Shown here: positions 27,090 to 37,036 of the stretch, piece by piece
Numbering within the stretch: position 1 is the stretch's first letter
Layout: the number at the start of each line of letters is the position of its first letter
Assembly: GCA_028824715.1 (NCBI GenBank)
Contig: JAPPCV010000148.1
Location: 34,085-98,084 of the forward strand
DNA from: Boseongicola sp.
GTDB lineage: Bacteria; Pseudomonadota; Alphaproteobacteria; Rhodobacterales; Rhodobacteraceae
Direction of reading: 5' to 3'
DNA: 64,000 nucleotides
Position numbers and translations under genes: made by a program
Notes under the pieces: generated by a model
The model's database searches: none
Seen by the model: only the letters and a program-made list of their open reading frames with translations
Told to the model about the DNA's origin: nothing

Positions 27090-28505
27090 ATGCATGATCC
27101 GGTGATCTGGTGGGTGCGGAAGGACCTGCGTCTTTCGGACAATCCGGCACTTGCGTCGGCGCTTGGGTCAGGAGGTCCGGTGATTCCGGTCTTCATCCTG
27201 GATGAAGTGTTCGAAAGCTACGGCGCGGCGCCTCTCTGGCGGTTCGGATTGGGTGTCGAGGAATTTGCCAAGTCGCTGAATGCCGCAGGCTCCCGGCTGA
27301 TCTGTCGTCGCGGGTCAGCGACGGCCGCGCTGCTGGACGTCGCGTCCGAGACCGGAGCCAGGGCGATCCGGTGGAGCAGGGCATACGATGCACCGCAGGT
27401 TGCTCGCGACAAGGCCGTGAAGGCCGCCCTGCAGAATGCTTGCATTGACGGGGCAAGCGTTGCGGGAAGCGTCCTGTTCGAACCATGGTCGGTCCAGACC
27501 AGGGCCGGAGCGCACTTCCAGGTGTTTTCGCCGTTTTGGCGGGCCGTTGGCGGCATCGATGTGGATTCTCCGATGCCCCGTCTCGGGCGACTGCCCGCGC
27601 CTGCGACATGGCCGGCGAGTGAAGATGTTGCGGGCTGGGGCCTTGCGCAGCCGTTGCGGCGAGGTGCGTCCGTCGTGGCCGGGCACGTGACGATTGGGGA
27701 GAACGCCGCCCGGGAACGGCTGGAGTCCTTCGCCGATCAAAGAATGGGCGATTACGACGAGCGAAGGGACTATCTTGCGGAGCCGGCGACATCCCGCCTT
27801 TCAGAACATCTGGCATGGGGCGAGATCAGCCCTGCCACGTGCTGGCACGCAGCGGCGCGGCCGGCCCGGGAAGGCAGGCCAGGAGCGGTTTCGTTCCTGA
27901 AGGAGCTCGCGTGGCGCGAGTTTGCGTATCATCTTGCCTGGCACAACCCATGGATTCTGGACCGCAACTGGCGGGAGGGGTGGGACCAATTCCCCTGGTC
28001 CGAGGATGACGGCACGGCCGAGGTGCGCGCGTGGCGGCAGGGACGAACGGGCGTGCGCCTTGTCGATGCGGCGATGCGGGAACTCTACGTCACCGGGCAC
28101 ATGCACAACCGCGCACGCATGATCGTGGCGAGCTTCCTGACCAAGCACCTGATGACCCATTGGCGGGTGGGGCAACGCTGGTTCGAGGAGTGCCTGATTG
28201 ACTGGGATCCCGCCTCGAATGCCATGGGATGGCAGTGGGCCGCGGGAAGCGGGCCGGATGCGGCGCCATATTTCCGGGTGTTCAATCCGGATGCGCAGCA
28301 GAAGAAATTCGATGGGGACGGCGCCTATGTCCGTCGCTGGATCGCGGAAGGCGAGGCAACCCCGTCGGCGACCGCCCGGTCCTACTTTGATGCCGTTCCG
28401 GAAAGCTGGGGGCTGTCGGCGACGGATGCCTATCCCGAGCCGGTGGTGGACCTGGCGGAGGGTCGCGCCCGCGCGCTCGCGGCCTTCAAGTCAAGGTCGT
28501 TCTGA
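27090..28505 (+). CDS. phr: Deoxyribodipyrimidine photolyase (class I cryptochrome/photolyase family)
   Basis: A 471-residue light-dependent DNA repair enzyme that splits pyrimidine dimers. The N-terminal antenna-binding domain starts PVIWWVRKDLRLSDNPALAS. The FAD domain carries RLSEHLAWGEISP, SFLKELAWREFAYHL, GVRLVDAAMRELYVTGHMHN (with RARM following) and DWDPASNAMGWQW, then SGPDAAPYFRVFNPD. The tryptophan chain residues are in place. The ATG at 27090 is chosen because GGAGGG stands just before it; an upstream in-frame start (27024) adds an unrelated leader. Transcribed alone, it seems. Confidence 0.95.
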   Translation: MHDPVIWWVRKDLRLSDNPALASALGSGGPVIPVFILDEVFESYGAAPLWRFGLGVEEFAKSLNAAGSRLICRRGSATAALLDVASETGARAIRWSRAYDAPQVARDKAVKAALQNACIDGASVAGSVLFEPWSVQTRAGAHFQVFSPFWRAVGGIDVDSPMPRLGRLPAPATWPASEDVAGWGLAQPLRRGASVVAGHVTIGENAARERLESFADQRMGDYDERRDYLAEPATSRLSEHLAWGEISPATCWHAAARPAREGRPGAVSFLKELAWREFAYHLAWHNPWILDRNWREGWDQFPWSEDDGTAEVRAWRQGRTGVRLVDAAMRELYVTGHMHNRARMIVASFLTKHLMTHWRVGQRWFEECLIDWDPASNAMGWQWAAGSGPDAAPYFRVFNPDAQQKKFDGDGAYVRRWIAEGEATPSATARSYFDAVPESWGLSATDAYPEPVVDLAEGRARALAAFKSRSF

Positions 28506-29098
28506 ACGACGGACCGCGAAGGGACGCTTGTGCGGTCGACGCGGGCTTGTCCGAATCGTGCCCGCGACAGCCCGGCCAATGCTCGATTCATCGGGTTCGC
28601 ATGCGTGTTCCCTGGCGTGCACTGTGCAGGCAGCGCGTGTTGATCGCGTGGCTGATTCGGTCAGTTTCAGGTGCCTTTCTTTATTTTCTTGGGAAATCAT
28701 GGGAATAATGTCAGAAGCATATGTAGCGTATATGTTTAAAGATTCGACCGAAAAATTACAAGATTTAGTCACAAGCTGGCAAGGGCAGGCTTGAATTGCC
28801 ATGGTCATTGAAAAAATGTGCTTGCATTCCATGCTTTCCCATGTAGTATGCCCGATACCGGAACGAGCGGGGCGAAATCGGGACGAATCGATCCCGGAAA
28901 CGAGGCAAGAGGTTTCATACAGGCTCCCCTCATCCGAGACGAAAGATCCGGCGCGCGGGCGAGCAGACATCCCCCCAGGTGGCGCGCGCAGCTGGACCTT
29001 CCCGGGAACGGGACGAGGGCGGCGGATCGGATACTCTGGCAGCAATCCGATCCGCCGTTCTCCGTGTGGGGGACCGGAGCAGGAGGCTCTGCGGGACT
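28506..29098. other. AT-rich intergenic region upstream of the dcw cluster
   Basis: About 590 bases between phr and mraZ hold no supported gene. The segment 28670-28860 is clearly richer in A and T than its surroundings, including runs such as TTCTTTATTTTCTT and GAAAAATTACAAG. This is the natural place for the promoter of the cell-wall operon. An open frame covering 28979-29098 is only the upstream extension of mraZ. Confidence 0.5.
28822..28849 (+). promoter_or_regulatory. Candidate dcw promoter
   Basis: TTGCAT (28822-28827) and TAGTAT (28844-28849) lie 16 bases apart in the AT-rich segment, a fair sigma-70-type pair, about 250 bases upstream of the mraZ start. The direct MraZ-binding repeats known from other bacteria are not obvious here. 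Confidence 0.4.
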
Positions 29099-29599
29099 GT
29101 GGTTCGGAGATTCAGAGGCGAGGGCGTCCAGAAGGTGGATGCCAAGGGGCGGGTCTCGATTCCCGCCAGCTATCGCACCGTCCTGCGCGACGGCGATCCG
29201 AACTGGTCGGAGGGCAAGATGCCCGAATTCGTCATCGTCTATGGCGATGGCCGACGGGACTTCCTGGAGTGCTTCACGGTCGATGCGGCGAACGATGTGG
29301 ACGAGCGGATCAGCCGGATGCCGCGCGGGTCCCGAAGGCGTCGCGCCCTGGAGCGTCTCTTCAACGGCCAGTCACTGTCCGCGTCCGTCGACGAGACGGG
29401 GCGTATCGTGCTGCCTCTCAAGCAACGCCAGAAAATCGGCATCGAGGGCAAAGCCTACTTCGTGGCGATGGGGGACACGTTCCAGATCTGGAAGCCCGAA
29501 TCCTACATGGCTTCGGAAGCCCCGATTGACGAGTTGCTGGACACAATGCCGGAAGGCGCTGACATCTGGACCCTTCTGGAAGACGGTGAAGGCGACTAG
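29099..29599 (+). CDS. mraZ: Transcriptional regulator MraZ
   Basis: A 166-residue MraZ with two SpoVT-AbrB half-domains: RFRGEGVQKVDAKGRVSIPA near the N-terminus and SLSASVDETGRIVLPLKQRQ in the second. MraZ binds the promoter of its own division/cell-wall cluster. The start is taken as GTG at 29099, which places RRFRGE at the family position and follows AGGAGG (29081-29086) by 12 bases. The open frame continues upstream to 28979 but the extra 40 residues are not MraZ-like. rsmH starts three bases after its stop. Confidence 0.93.
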   Translation: MVRRFRGEGVQKVDAKGRVSIPASYRTVLRDGDPNWSEGKMPEFVIVYGDGRRDFLECFTVDAANDVDERISRMPRGSRRRRALERLFNGQSLSASVDETGRIVLPLKQRQKIGIEGKAYFVAMGDTFQIWKPESYMASEAPIDELLDTMPEGADIWTLLEDGEGD

Positions 29600-29602
29600 G
29601 CG

Positions 29603-30592
29603 ATGTCCGCCGCCGCCTGCGAGGTCGCCGGGCCGCCGCACGTTCCCGTTCTCCTTGACGCGATCCTGACCATGTGCGCGCCCGTGCACGGCGTTTGGCT
29701 CGACGGAACCTTTGGAGCGGGGGGACATTCCCGGGGACTGCTCGATGCAGGCGCGGATCGGGTGATCGCGGTGGATCGTGATCCGAACGTGTTTGAGATG
29801 GCTGCGGACTGGGCGGAAGCCTATGGCAGCCGTCTGGATCTCGTCGAGGGGACGTTTTCCGAAATGGATCGTCATGCGAATCAGGATCTGGACGGCGTAG
29901 TCCTGGATCTGGGCGTGTCTTCCATGCAGGTCGATCAGGCAGAGCGAGGATTCTCGTTCCTGGTGGACGGTCCGCTGGACATGAGAATGAGCGGTTCTGG
30001 CAGGAGTGCGGCCGACATCGTCGGCGGGGTGAGCGAAACGGTGCTCGCGGACATCCTCTTTCACTATGGAGAGGAACGGGCGGCGCGCTCGATAGCACGC
30101 GCCATCGCCAACCGGCGGAAGGACGCGCCGATCGAGACGACGCACGCTCTCGCACGGATCGTTGAGGCTGTCCTGCCACGGCAGAAGCCGGGTGCAATCC
30201 ACCCGGCAACACGCACGTTTCAGGCCCTGAGGATCGCGGTGAACGACGAATTCACGCAATTGGCTTGCGGGCTGGAGGCCGCCGAACGGGCACTTCGACC
30301 CGGCGGCTGGCTTGCCGTGGTGAGTTTCCATTCGCTTGAGGACCGGGTCGTGAAACGATTCTTTCAGGAGCGTTCTGGCCGAGGGGGTCGTGCAAGCCGG
30401 CACCAGCCAGAGGGCCCGGCGCGGGAGCCGTGCTTCGTTGCCCGCAACAAGGCGGTCTTCCCATCTGCGGCAGAGGTGGCACGCAACCCGCGCGCGCGGT
30501 CCGCAAGGTTGCGGCTCGGCCGGCGCACGGCAGCGACGGCCAGTCCCGCAGACCGGTCGCGACTGGGACTGCCAAGGGAGATATTGCCGTGA
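29603..30592 (+). CDS. rsmH: 16S rRNA (cytosine1402-N4)-methyltransferase
   Basis: A 329-residue SAM-dependent methyltransferase (formerly MraW) that modifies C1402 in the ribosomal P site. Conserved text: [38 protein letters not shown] (SAM loop), [25 protein letters not shown] and [18 protein letters not shown]. Its stop overlaps the GTG start of ftsL as GTGA, so translation is coupled. Confidence 0.96.
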   Translation: MSAAACEVAGPPHVPVLLDAILTMCAPVHGVWLDGTFGAGGHSRGLLDAGADRVIAVDRDPNVFEMAADWAEAYGSRLDLVEGTFSEMDRHANQDLDGVVLDLGVSSMQVDQAERGFSFLVDGPLDMRMSGSGRSAADIVGGVSETVLADILFHYGEERAARSIARAIANRRKDAPIETTHALARIVEAVLPRQKPGAIHPATRTFQALRIAVNDEFTQLACGLEAAERALRPGGWLAVVSFHSLEDRVVKRFFQERSGRGGRASRHQPEGPAREPCFVARNKAVFPSAAEVARNPRARSARLRLGRRTAATASPADRSRLGLPREILP

Positions 30593-30915
30593 AGACGCTC
30601 TTCTATCTTGTCACCGCAACCGCGGTCCTGGCGCTGGCGGTCTGGGCGTATCGTCAGAACTACGAGACCCAGGCGCGCTTGAAGGAAGTGGACGGGCTGC
30701 ATGCGGAAATCGCAAACCTGCGCGGGCGGGCATCGATGTTGCGTGCCGAATGGGCGTACCTGAACAACCCCGAGCGGCTGGAAGATCTCGCGACACAGAA
30801 CTTTGACCGGCTGCGGCTTCTGGAACTTGGCCCGGGCAACTTCCGGCGGATCGATCAGGTTCCGTACCCGGCGGCGCCGGCCGTTGCGGTCTCGCTTGAT
30901 GGAGGCGACGAATGA
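30589..30915 (+). CDS. ftsL: Cell division protein FtsL
   Basis: A 108-residue bitopic membrane protein. A short cytoplasmic start (MKTLFYL) runs into one transmembrane helix (about 4-21), followed by a periplasmic coiled-coil segment ([20 protein letters not shown]) and the conserved [18 protein letters not shown]. FtsL joins FtsB and FtsQ in the divisome. The start is GTG at 30589, overlapping the rsmH stop and preceded by AAGGGAG. The in-frame extension upstream belongs to rsmH in another frame. Confidence 0.9.
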   Translation: MKTLFYLVTATAVLALAVWAYRQNYETQARLKEVDGLHAEIANLRGRASMLRAEWAYLNNPERLEDLATQNFDRLRLLELGPGNFRRIDQVPYPAAPAVAVSLDGGDE

Positions 30916-32690
30916 CCAGAATTCCGCTTCGGCCATTGGCCCGGATCCTTGCGGCGCGCCAGACTGGCGAGAATCCGGACGAGATCGAGCGCGACAACCT
31001 TGCAGCGCGCCACGAGGCTGGCCGCGACGGCTTGCGCGAGCGTGCGGAGGGCCGCCTCCTGGCGCTGGGCTTGGTTTTCCTGGTCGCGTTCTTGACTGTC
31101 GGCGTAAAGATGGCGGTTCTGGCCACGTCGGATCCAGCCGAGCCGAAGGCGGCGGCGAGCGGCACGCAGATCGTTGCCTCGCGCGCGGACATTACCGACA
31201 GGAACGGACGCATTCTCGCGACCAACCTGTCGACCCATTCCGTCTATGCCCAGCCGCAGCACCTTGTCAGTCCGGACGTTGCCGCACGCGAACTGGCAAG
31301 GATCTTTCCCAGTCTCGACGAGGAACGCTTGTACCGTCAGTTCACCGGGCCAAGGAAATTCCTCTGGATCAAGCGCCGGATCAGCCCCGAGCAGCAGGAC
31401 GCGGTCCAGGACATTGGCGAACCCGGCCTCCTCTTCGGGCCGCGGGAGATGCGGCTGTATCCCAACGGGCGGCTTGCCGCGCATGTGCTGGGCGGGGCGA
31501 GCTTTGGCCGCGAGGGAGTGAGCGCGGCCGAACTCGTCGGCGTTGCCGGCATCGAAAAGGCGCTGGATGACGAGTTGCGTGATCCAGGTCGCGGCGACGT
31601 GCCATTGATCCTGTCGCTGGACTTGACCGTACAGGCCGCCGTCGAGCACGTGCTTGAAGGCGGGATGCGCGTACTGAATGCCAAGGGCGCGACCGCCGTC
31701 CTGATGGATGCCCGAAACGGGGAGATCCTGAGCCTCGTCAGCCTTCCGGACTTCGACCCGAACGACAGGCCGTCGCATGCGGCGGCGGGCAAGCCGTCAG
31801 ACAATCCGCTCTTCAATCGTGCCGCGCAGGGCGTCTACGAGTTGGGCTCGACCTTCAAGGCCTTTGCGGCGGCCCAAGGCCTGGATGAGCAACTGGTCGC
31901 CCGCGAGACCTTGATCGACACCAGGGGTCCGCTCAGGTGGGGCCGGCATGCGATCAATGACTTTCGAAACTACGGGCCGACCCTGAGCGTCGAGGATGTC
32001 ATCGTCAAGTCCTCGAACATCGGCACCGCCCGGATCGCCATGATGATCGGGGAGGAGCGACAAAAGGAGTTCCTTGAACGCCTCGGCCTGTTCTCGCCGG
32101 TGCCGCTCGAACTGGTCGAGGCGCGAACCGCACGGCCGCTCGTTCCCAGGAACTGGTCAGAAATTCACACGATTACCGTATCTTACGGCCATGGGATTTC
32201 GGTCTCGCCGCTGCATCTTGCTGCGGCATATGCATCGATTCTGAACGGAGGCATGAAAGTCGTGCCGACACTTGTCAAGGGAGCAGAGCCTGCCGGCGAG
32301 CGGGTCGTGAGCGCCGAGACATCGAGGCACATGCGGGAGATCCTGCGACTGGTCGTGACAAGAGGCACGGCGCGGCAGGCCGACGTCGCCGGATATCACG
32401 TCGCGGGCAAGACAGGGACGGCGGACAAGCCAAGGGCCCGGGGCGGCTATCATGACGACAAGGTCATTGCCACGTTTGCGGGCGTCTTTCCCGCCAATGA
32501 TCCAAGATACGCGCTTGTTGTCGTTCTGGACGAGCCAGTCGAAACCAGCGGTCCGGATCCTCGGCGAACGGCAGGCTGGACGGCGGTTCCCGTCGCCGCG
32601 GAGATCATTCGCCGAGCCGCGCCCGTCCTGGGACTTGCGCCGGACATTGAAAGCTCCGGCAGACAAGGTGTAACGTTGGTGCAGTTCTGA
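30912..32690 (+). CDS. ftsI: Peptidoglycan transpeptidase FtsI (PBP3)
   Basis: A 592-residue class B penicillin-binding protein that crosslinks septal peptidoglycan. One membrane anchor lies at about 50-70 (LLALGLVFLVAFLTVGVKMA). The dimerisation domain includes DITDRNGRILATNL. The transpeptidase motifs are SxxK in GSTFKAF (about 312), SxN in KSSNIGT (about 365) and KTG in AGKTGTAD (about 498). Start ATG overlaps the ftsL stop by four bases. Confidence 0.96.
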   Translation: MTRIPLRPLARILAARQTGENPDEIERDNLAARHEAGRDGLRERAEGRLLALGLVFLVAFLTVGVKMAVLATSDPAEPKAAASGTQIVASRADITDRNGRILATNLSTHSVYAQPQHLVSPDVAARELARIFPSLDEERLYRQFTGPRKFLWIKRRISPEQQDAVQDIGEPGLLFGPREMRLYPNGRLAAHVLGGASFGREGVSAAELVGVAGIEKALDDELRDPGRGDVPLILSLDLTVQAAVEHVLEGGMRVLNAKGATAVLMDARNGEILSLVSLPDFDPNDRPSHAAAGKPSDNPLFNRAAQGVYELGSTFKAFAAAQGLDEQLVARETLIDTRGPLRWGRHAINDFRNYGPTLSVEDVIVKSSNIGTARIAMMIGEERQKEFLERLGLFSPVPLELVEARTARPLVPRNWSEIHTITVSYGHGISVSPLHLAAAYASILNGGMKVVPTLVKGAEPAGERVVSAETSRHMREILRLVVTRGTARQADVAGYHVAGKTGTADKPRARGGYHDDKVIATFAGVFPANDPRYALVVVLDEPVETSGPDPRRTAGWTAVPVAAEIIRRAAPVLGLAPDIESSGRQGVTLVQF

Positions 32691-32699
32691 TCAGGGGCC

Positions 32700-34208
32700 G
32701 TGTCGATGCAGACCCAGGCAAGATCCAGAAGCTTGGTTGCGCTCGGGCTGGCCGCGCGGACTGCTGCCGATGTCCGGATAACCGGCCTTGCCGCCGACAG
32801 CCGGGAGGTTCGTGAGGGCTTCCTGTTCGCGGCACTCCCGGGAACCAGGGAGCACGGTGCGAGTCACGTTGGTCAGGCAATGCAGAACAAGGCCGGAGCC
32901 GTTCTGACCGACCGTGAGGGTGCCTCGATTGCGGGCAGCGCGCTGGCTTCCCGCAGAGTGCCGCTTGTGGTCGTCGAAGAACCCCGCGAGGCATTGGCTC
33001 TTGCGGCGGCGCTCTGGTTCGAGAAACAGCCGGAAGTCCAGGTTGCGATAACCGGGACGAACGGCAAGACCAGCGTTGCAAGCTTTACCCGGCAACTTTG
33101 GAGCGAGATGGGCGCCGAGGCGGTCAATGTCGGGACGACCGGAATCGAGGGAGCCTTCACCGCTCCGCTGGCGCACACGACGCCAGACCCGATCGAATTG
33201 CACGGCGCGCTGGCACGGCTGGCCAAGGAAGGCATCACCCACGTGGCGATGGAAGCCTCCAGCCATGGCCTCGCGCAGCGAAGGGTTGACGGCGTGCGCC
33301 TCAGGGCGGCGGCCTTCACCAATCTAGGTCAGGATCACCTGGACTACCACGCCGATCTGGAGGACTACTTCGAGGCGAAGGCAGGGCTGTTCTCGCGCGT
33401 GCTTCCGGAGGACGGGACGGCCGTCGTCAATGTCGACAATCCCTGGGGCGTGCGCATGGTCGAAGTGGCGGAAGCGCACGGACAGGATCTGCTGACGGTG
33501 GGACGCAGCAGCAGTTCCGCGTTGCAGATCGTGGGGCAGAGATTTGATGCAACAGGCCAGGAACTGCGCTTTGAATGGGCTGGACGCCTCCACCAGGTGA
33601 GGCTGGGCCTCATCGGCGGCTTCCAGGCCGAAAATGCCTTGCTGGCCGCCTGCCTCTGCATATCAACGGGCGCGGACCCGGTGGAGACATTCGATTCAAT
33701 GCATGCCTTGCAGCCCGTACCGGGACGAATGCAGTTTGCGGCCAGGCGAGAGAATGGCGCGACCGTCTTTGTCGACTTCGCGCACACTTCCGAGGCGCTG
33801 GCCACGGCCCTGCGTGCGCTTCGACCCCACGTGCTTGGGCGGCTGGTCGTCGTGTTTGGTGCGGGCGGTGATCGGGACAGGGGCAAGCGCCCGCTGATGG
33901 GGCGCGCTGCAGCGGATCACGCGGATGTCGTGTTCGTCACTGACGACAATCCGCGAAGCGAGGATCCGGACCTGATCCGGGCCGAAATTCTTGCGGGCAC
34001 GCGTGATCGTTCCTCCGACATTTCCGAAGTGGGCGACCGGGCGGAGGCGATCCTGCGAGCGGTCGACGCGCTTGGTGCAGGCGACACGCTTCTGGTCGCG
34101 GGCAAGGGCCACGAGACCGGACAGATCGTGGGTGACACGGTCCTGCCATTCGATGACGTGGAGCAGGTGAGCATGGCCGTGGCCGTTCTCGACGGCAAGG
34201 GCCTGTGA
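32700..34208 (+). CDS. murE: UDP-MurNAc-L-Ala-D-Glu:meso-DAP ligase
   Basis: A 502-residue Mur ligase that adds meso-diaminopimelate in peptidoglycan precursor synthesis. The ATP loop is ITGTNGKTSVASF (about 118-130), the central domain has HVAMEASSHGLAQRR, and the amino-acid selector is DDNPRSEDP (about 415), the form specific for meso-DAP. The frame opens with GTG at 32700 and has an ATG two codons later at 32706; either may be used. The C-terminal AGKGHETGQ is also conserved. Confidence 0.95.
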   Translation: MSMQTQARSRSLVALGLAARTAADVRITGLAADSREVREGFLFAALPGTREHGASHVGQAMQNKAGAVLTDREGASIAGSALASRRVPLVVVEEPREALALAAALWFEKQPEVQVAITGTNGKTSVASFTRQLWSEMGAEAVNVGTTGIEGAFTAPLAHTTPDPIELHGALARLAKEGITHVAMEASSHGLAQRRVDGVRLRAAAFTNLGQDHLDYHADLEDYFEAKAGLFSRVLPEDGTAVVNVDNPWGVRMVEVAEAHGQDLLTVGRSSSSALQIVGQRFDATGQELRFEWAGRLHQVRLGLIGGFQAENALLAACLCISTGADPVETFDSMHALQPVPGRMQFAARRENGATVFVDFAHTSEALATALRALRPHVLGRLVVVFGAGGDRDRGKRPLMGRAAADHADVVFVTDDNPRSEDPDLIRAEILAGTRDRSSDISEVGDRAEAILRAVDALGAGDTLLVAGKGHETGQIVGDTVLPFDDVEQVSMAVAVLDGKGL

Positions 34209-35671
34209 GCGGGCTTTGGACCTCCGGGACGGCGCTCGCTGCGGTGGATGGGTCTTCGAGCGGCCCTGCGTGGGAGGCGTCCGGCATCTCGATCGACACG
34301 CGGACGCTTGAGCCGGGAGACCTGTTCGTCGCATTGCGCGATAGGCGTGACGGTCATGACTTTGTCGCCGATGCCTTCCGCAAGGGTGCGGCGGCGGCGC
34401 TGGTTTCACGGGTTCCGGAAGGCGTTGCGCAGGACGCGCCTCTGCTGATTTGCGACGACGTGCAAACAGGATTGGAACGGCTTGCCGCAGCTGCGCGCGC
34501 TCGAACCGAGGCGAAGGTGATTGCGGTAACCGGTTCGGCGGGCAAGACGTCGACAAAGGAGATGCTTCGGCATGTCCTGGGGCGACAAGGAAGGGCACAC
34601 GCCTCGGAGGCGAGTTTCAACAACCACTGGGGCGTTCCGCTGACCTTGGCGCGCATGCCGTTCGATTCCGAGTTCGCGGTGATTGAAATCGGGATGAACC
34701 GCCCCGGCGAGATCGTGCCGCTTGCGCGGATGGCACGGCCGCATGTCGCGATCGTGACAACCGTTGCGGCGGCGCATCTGGAGGCGTTTTCGGGCATCGA
34801 GGAGATCGCCATCGAGAAGGGCTCCATCTTTCAGGGACTTGAACCCGACGGCGTTGCACTCTTCAACGCAGATGTGGAGACGGCGCCGATCCTGGCGGCG
34901 GAAGCAAGGCTCCACGCGGCCCGCCAGGTCGGGTTCGGAGAGGGTGCGCAGGCCGTGCTTCGAGCCGAGCGCGTGACGCTGACTGCCGAAGCGAGCGTGG
35001 TCGAGGGCCGGCTTGAAGATGGTTCGTTCCTCATGAAGGTAGGCGCGCCCGGACGGCACCTTGCCATGAATGCAATGTCAGCGATTGGAGCGGCGAGCCT
35101 TGTGGGAGCGGATCTGGACATTGCCGTTTGCGACATGGGAAGCTGGAATGTGCCAATGGGCCGCGGCAGGCGCGAGGCGATTCTCCTGGATCCGGCAAAC
35201 AACCTTGGAATCAAGTTGATCGACGACGCGTTCAACGCAAATCCCGCGTCGATGGCAGCGGCCCTTGACGTGCTGGCGGCCTCGGAGACGGCAGCTGCAG
35301 CCGGCCGCACTGCCGGCGGCCGCACTGCCGGCGGCCGCAGAATTGCAATACTGGGCGACATGCTTGAGCTGGGGTCCCGTGAGGCGCTGCTTCATTCCGA
35401 ACTGGCAGATCATGCCGCGATGGAAAGGATTGATCGCGTCGTTTGCGTGGGGCAGAGAGTGCGTGCGCTCTACGACGCCCTGCCTGGCGAACGGCAGAGG
35501 TCGTGGTTCGAGACGGCCGAGGAACTTGCGAGAACGGTGCACAAGCATCTCGCCGCAGGCGACGTCGTGCTGGTCAAGGGCTCGAAGGGCTCGAGGGTGA
35601 GTCTCGTGGCCGAGGCGATTCGTGCTCTTGGCAGGGGGCACGTGGGGGACGAGCAGAAGGAATTGGATTGA
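34205..35671 (+). CDS. murF: UDP-MurNAc-tripeptide:D-Ala-D-Ala ligase
   Basis: A 488-residue Mur ligase that adds D-Ala-D-Ala. Motifs: [32 protein letters not shown] (ATP loop), [24 protein letters not shown] and [11 protein letters not shown]. Starts with GTG overlapping the murE stop. Between [13 protein letters not shown] and [13 protein letters not shown] there is a short Arg-Thr-Ala-Gly-Gly duplication encoded by a 15-base tandem repeat, absent from the usual family alignment. The stop overlaps the mraY start by one base. Confidence 0.95.
   Translation: MSGLWTSGTALAAVDGSSSGPAWEASGISIDTRTLEPGDLFVALRDRRDGHDFVADAFRKGAAAALVSRVPEGVAQDAPLLICDDVQTGLERLAAAARARTEAKVIAVTGSAGKTSTKEMLRHVLGRQGRAHASEASFNNHWGVPLTLARMPFDSEFAVIEIGMNRPGEIVPLARMARPHVAIVTTVAAAHLEAFSGIEEIAIEKGSIFQGLEPDGVALFNADVETAPILAAEARLHAARQVGFGEGAQAVLRAERVTLTAEASVVEGRLEDGSFLMKVGAPGRHLAMNAMSAIGAASLVGADLDIAVCDMGSWNVPMGRGRREAILLDPANNLGIKLIDDAFNANPASMAAALDVLAASETAAAAGRTAGGRTAGGRRIAILGDMLELGSREALLHSELADHAAMERIDRVVCVGQRVRALYDALPGERQRSWFETAEELARTVHKHLAAGDVVLVKGSKGSRVSLVAEAIRALGRGHVGDEQKELD
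35302..35340 (+). repeat. 15-bp tandem repeat inside murF
   Basis: CGGCCGCACTGCCGG occurs at 35302-35316 and 35317-35331, followed by a partial third copy to 35340. In frame it encodes repeated RTAGG units in a surface loop of MurF, so copy number could change without a frameshift. Confidence 0.85.
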
Positions 35672-36753
35672 TGCTTTACTGGTTGACCGAGTTTTCGGAT
35701 GGCGGAGATTTCTTCAACCTGTTCAGGTACATCACGTTCAGGTCCGGCGGCGCCTTCTTCACCGCTTTGGTGTTCGGGTTTCTCTTCGGACGCCCGTTGA
35801 TCAATCTCCTGCGCACCAAGCAGAAGCACGGCCAGCCCATCCGGGATGACGGGCCCGAGAACCACCTGGCGTCCAAGGCCGGGACTCCGACCATGGGCGG
35901 CGTCCTGATCCTCGGCGCTCTCGTGACCGCTTCGCTCCTTTGGGCCCGTCTGGACATTGGCTATGTCTGGATGGTGCTGTTCGTGACAGTGGCTTTCGGC
36001 CTGATCGGCTTCATGGACGACTACAAGAAGGTCACGAGCAACTCGCATTCGGGAGTCTCCGGCCGGATGCGGCTGATTGCAGGGTTCGCCATCGCGACGG
36101 TGGCCGGGATCTGGGCGACATGGATGCATCCGCCGGACCTGCAGAACCAACTGGCCATTCCGGTCGTGAGTCTTCTCTGGAACATAGGCATCTTCTTCGT
36201 GCCCTTCACCATGATCGTGATCGTCGGAGCGGCAAACGCGGTGAACCTGACGGACGGGCTGGACGGACTGGCGATCATGCCGGTGATGATTGCTGCCGGG
36301 TCCCTGGGCGTGATTGCCTACGCGGTGGGGCGGACCGACTTCACGGAGTATCTCGGCATAAACTACGTGCCCGGGACAGGCGAAATCCTCGTCTTTGTCT
36401 CCGCGCTGATCGGCGGAGGGCTGGGGTTTCTTTGGTACAACGCACCACCGGCTGCCGTCTTCATGGGAGACACGGGATCGCTGGCGCTCGGCGGCGCGCT
36501 TGGAGCGGTGGCAGTGGCGACCAAGCACGAAATCGTCCTGGCGATCATTGGGGGGCTGTTCGTTGTCGAGGCGCTCAGCGTGATCATACAGGTGGGCTAC
36601 TTCAAGATCACGGGAAACCGGGTCTTCCTCATGGCGCCAATCCACCATCACTTCGAGAAGAAGGGCTGGGCCGAACCGCAAATCGTGATCCGGTTCTGGA
36701 TCATCTCGCTGATTCTCGCCCTCGTTGGCCTAGCCACGTTGAAGGTGAGATAG
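35671..36753 (+). CDS. mraY: Phospho-MurNAc-pentapeptide transferase
   Basis: A 360-residue integral membrane enzyme that makes lipid I from UDP-MurNAc-pentapeptide and undecaprenyl phosphate. About ten transmembrane helices. Active-site loops are [34 protein letters not shown] and [15 protein letters not shown]. The ATG at 35671 forms TGATG with the murF stop and is preceded by AAGGA, so the longer upstream frame (from 35443) is rejected. Confidence 0.96.
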   Translation: MLYWLTEFSDGGDFFNLFRYITFRSGGAFFTALVFGFLFGRPLINLLRTKQKHGQPIRDDGPENHLASKAGTPTMGGVLILGALVTASLLWARLDIGYVWMVLFVTVAFGLIGFMDDYKKVTSNSHSGVSGRMRLIAGFAIATVAGIWATWMHPPDLQNQLAIPVVSLLWNIGIFFVPFTMIVIVGAANAVNLTDGLDGLAIMPVMIAAGSLGVIAYAVGRTDFTEYLGINYVPGTGEILVFVSALIGGGLGFLWYNAPPAAVFMGDTGSLALGGALGAVAVATKHEIVLAIIGGLFVVEALSVIIQVGYFKITGNRVFLMAPIHHHFEKKGWAEPQIVIRFWIISLILALVGLATLKVR

Positions 36754-37036
36754 GCAGTGGCTGTTCGCCGTCACTTTGCCAAGCGCTCCCTGGCATGGCA
36801 ATGCCTGCTTGCCGGGCAGGTCCGTCCCGGTTCCCGGCGGACACCTGACCCGTTCGATCGGCAACTGTTGGCGGGCGCTTTCCCTGTCGCGGCCCACGCG
36901 GCAGCCATTTCTGCCGGAAGGACATCGACATGGAGCGTCTGACGCGCCGCCAATCCGCGTTTGCGCCGACGTCCGCGAGGGAACCTGCCTTGCGGACTGG
37001 CAGTCTTGCGTTGCCAGCGCACGAGGAGAATCTCGG
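36754..37036 (+). other. Spacer between mraY and murD
   Basis: A 283-base gap in an otherwise overlapping operon. An open frame of 61 codons at 36757 has no family features. A hairpin, CTGGCA (36997-37002) with TGCCAG (37012-37017), stands five bases before the murD ribosome binding site and might influence murD translation. Confidence 0.35.

Noticed and set aside
26715..27095. Overlapping open frames between the aminotransferase and photolyase
   Set aside because: No domain, no ribosome binding site, composition of noncoding GC-rich sequence.
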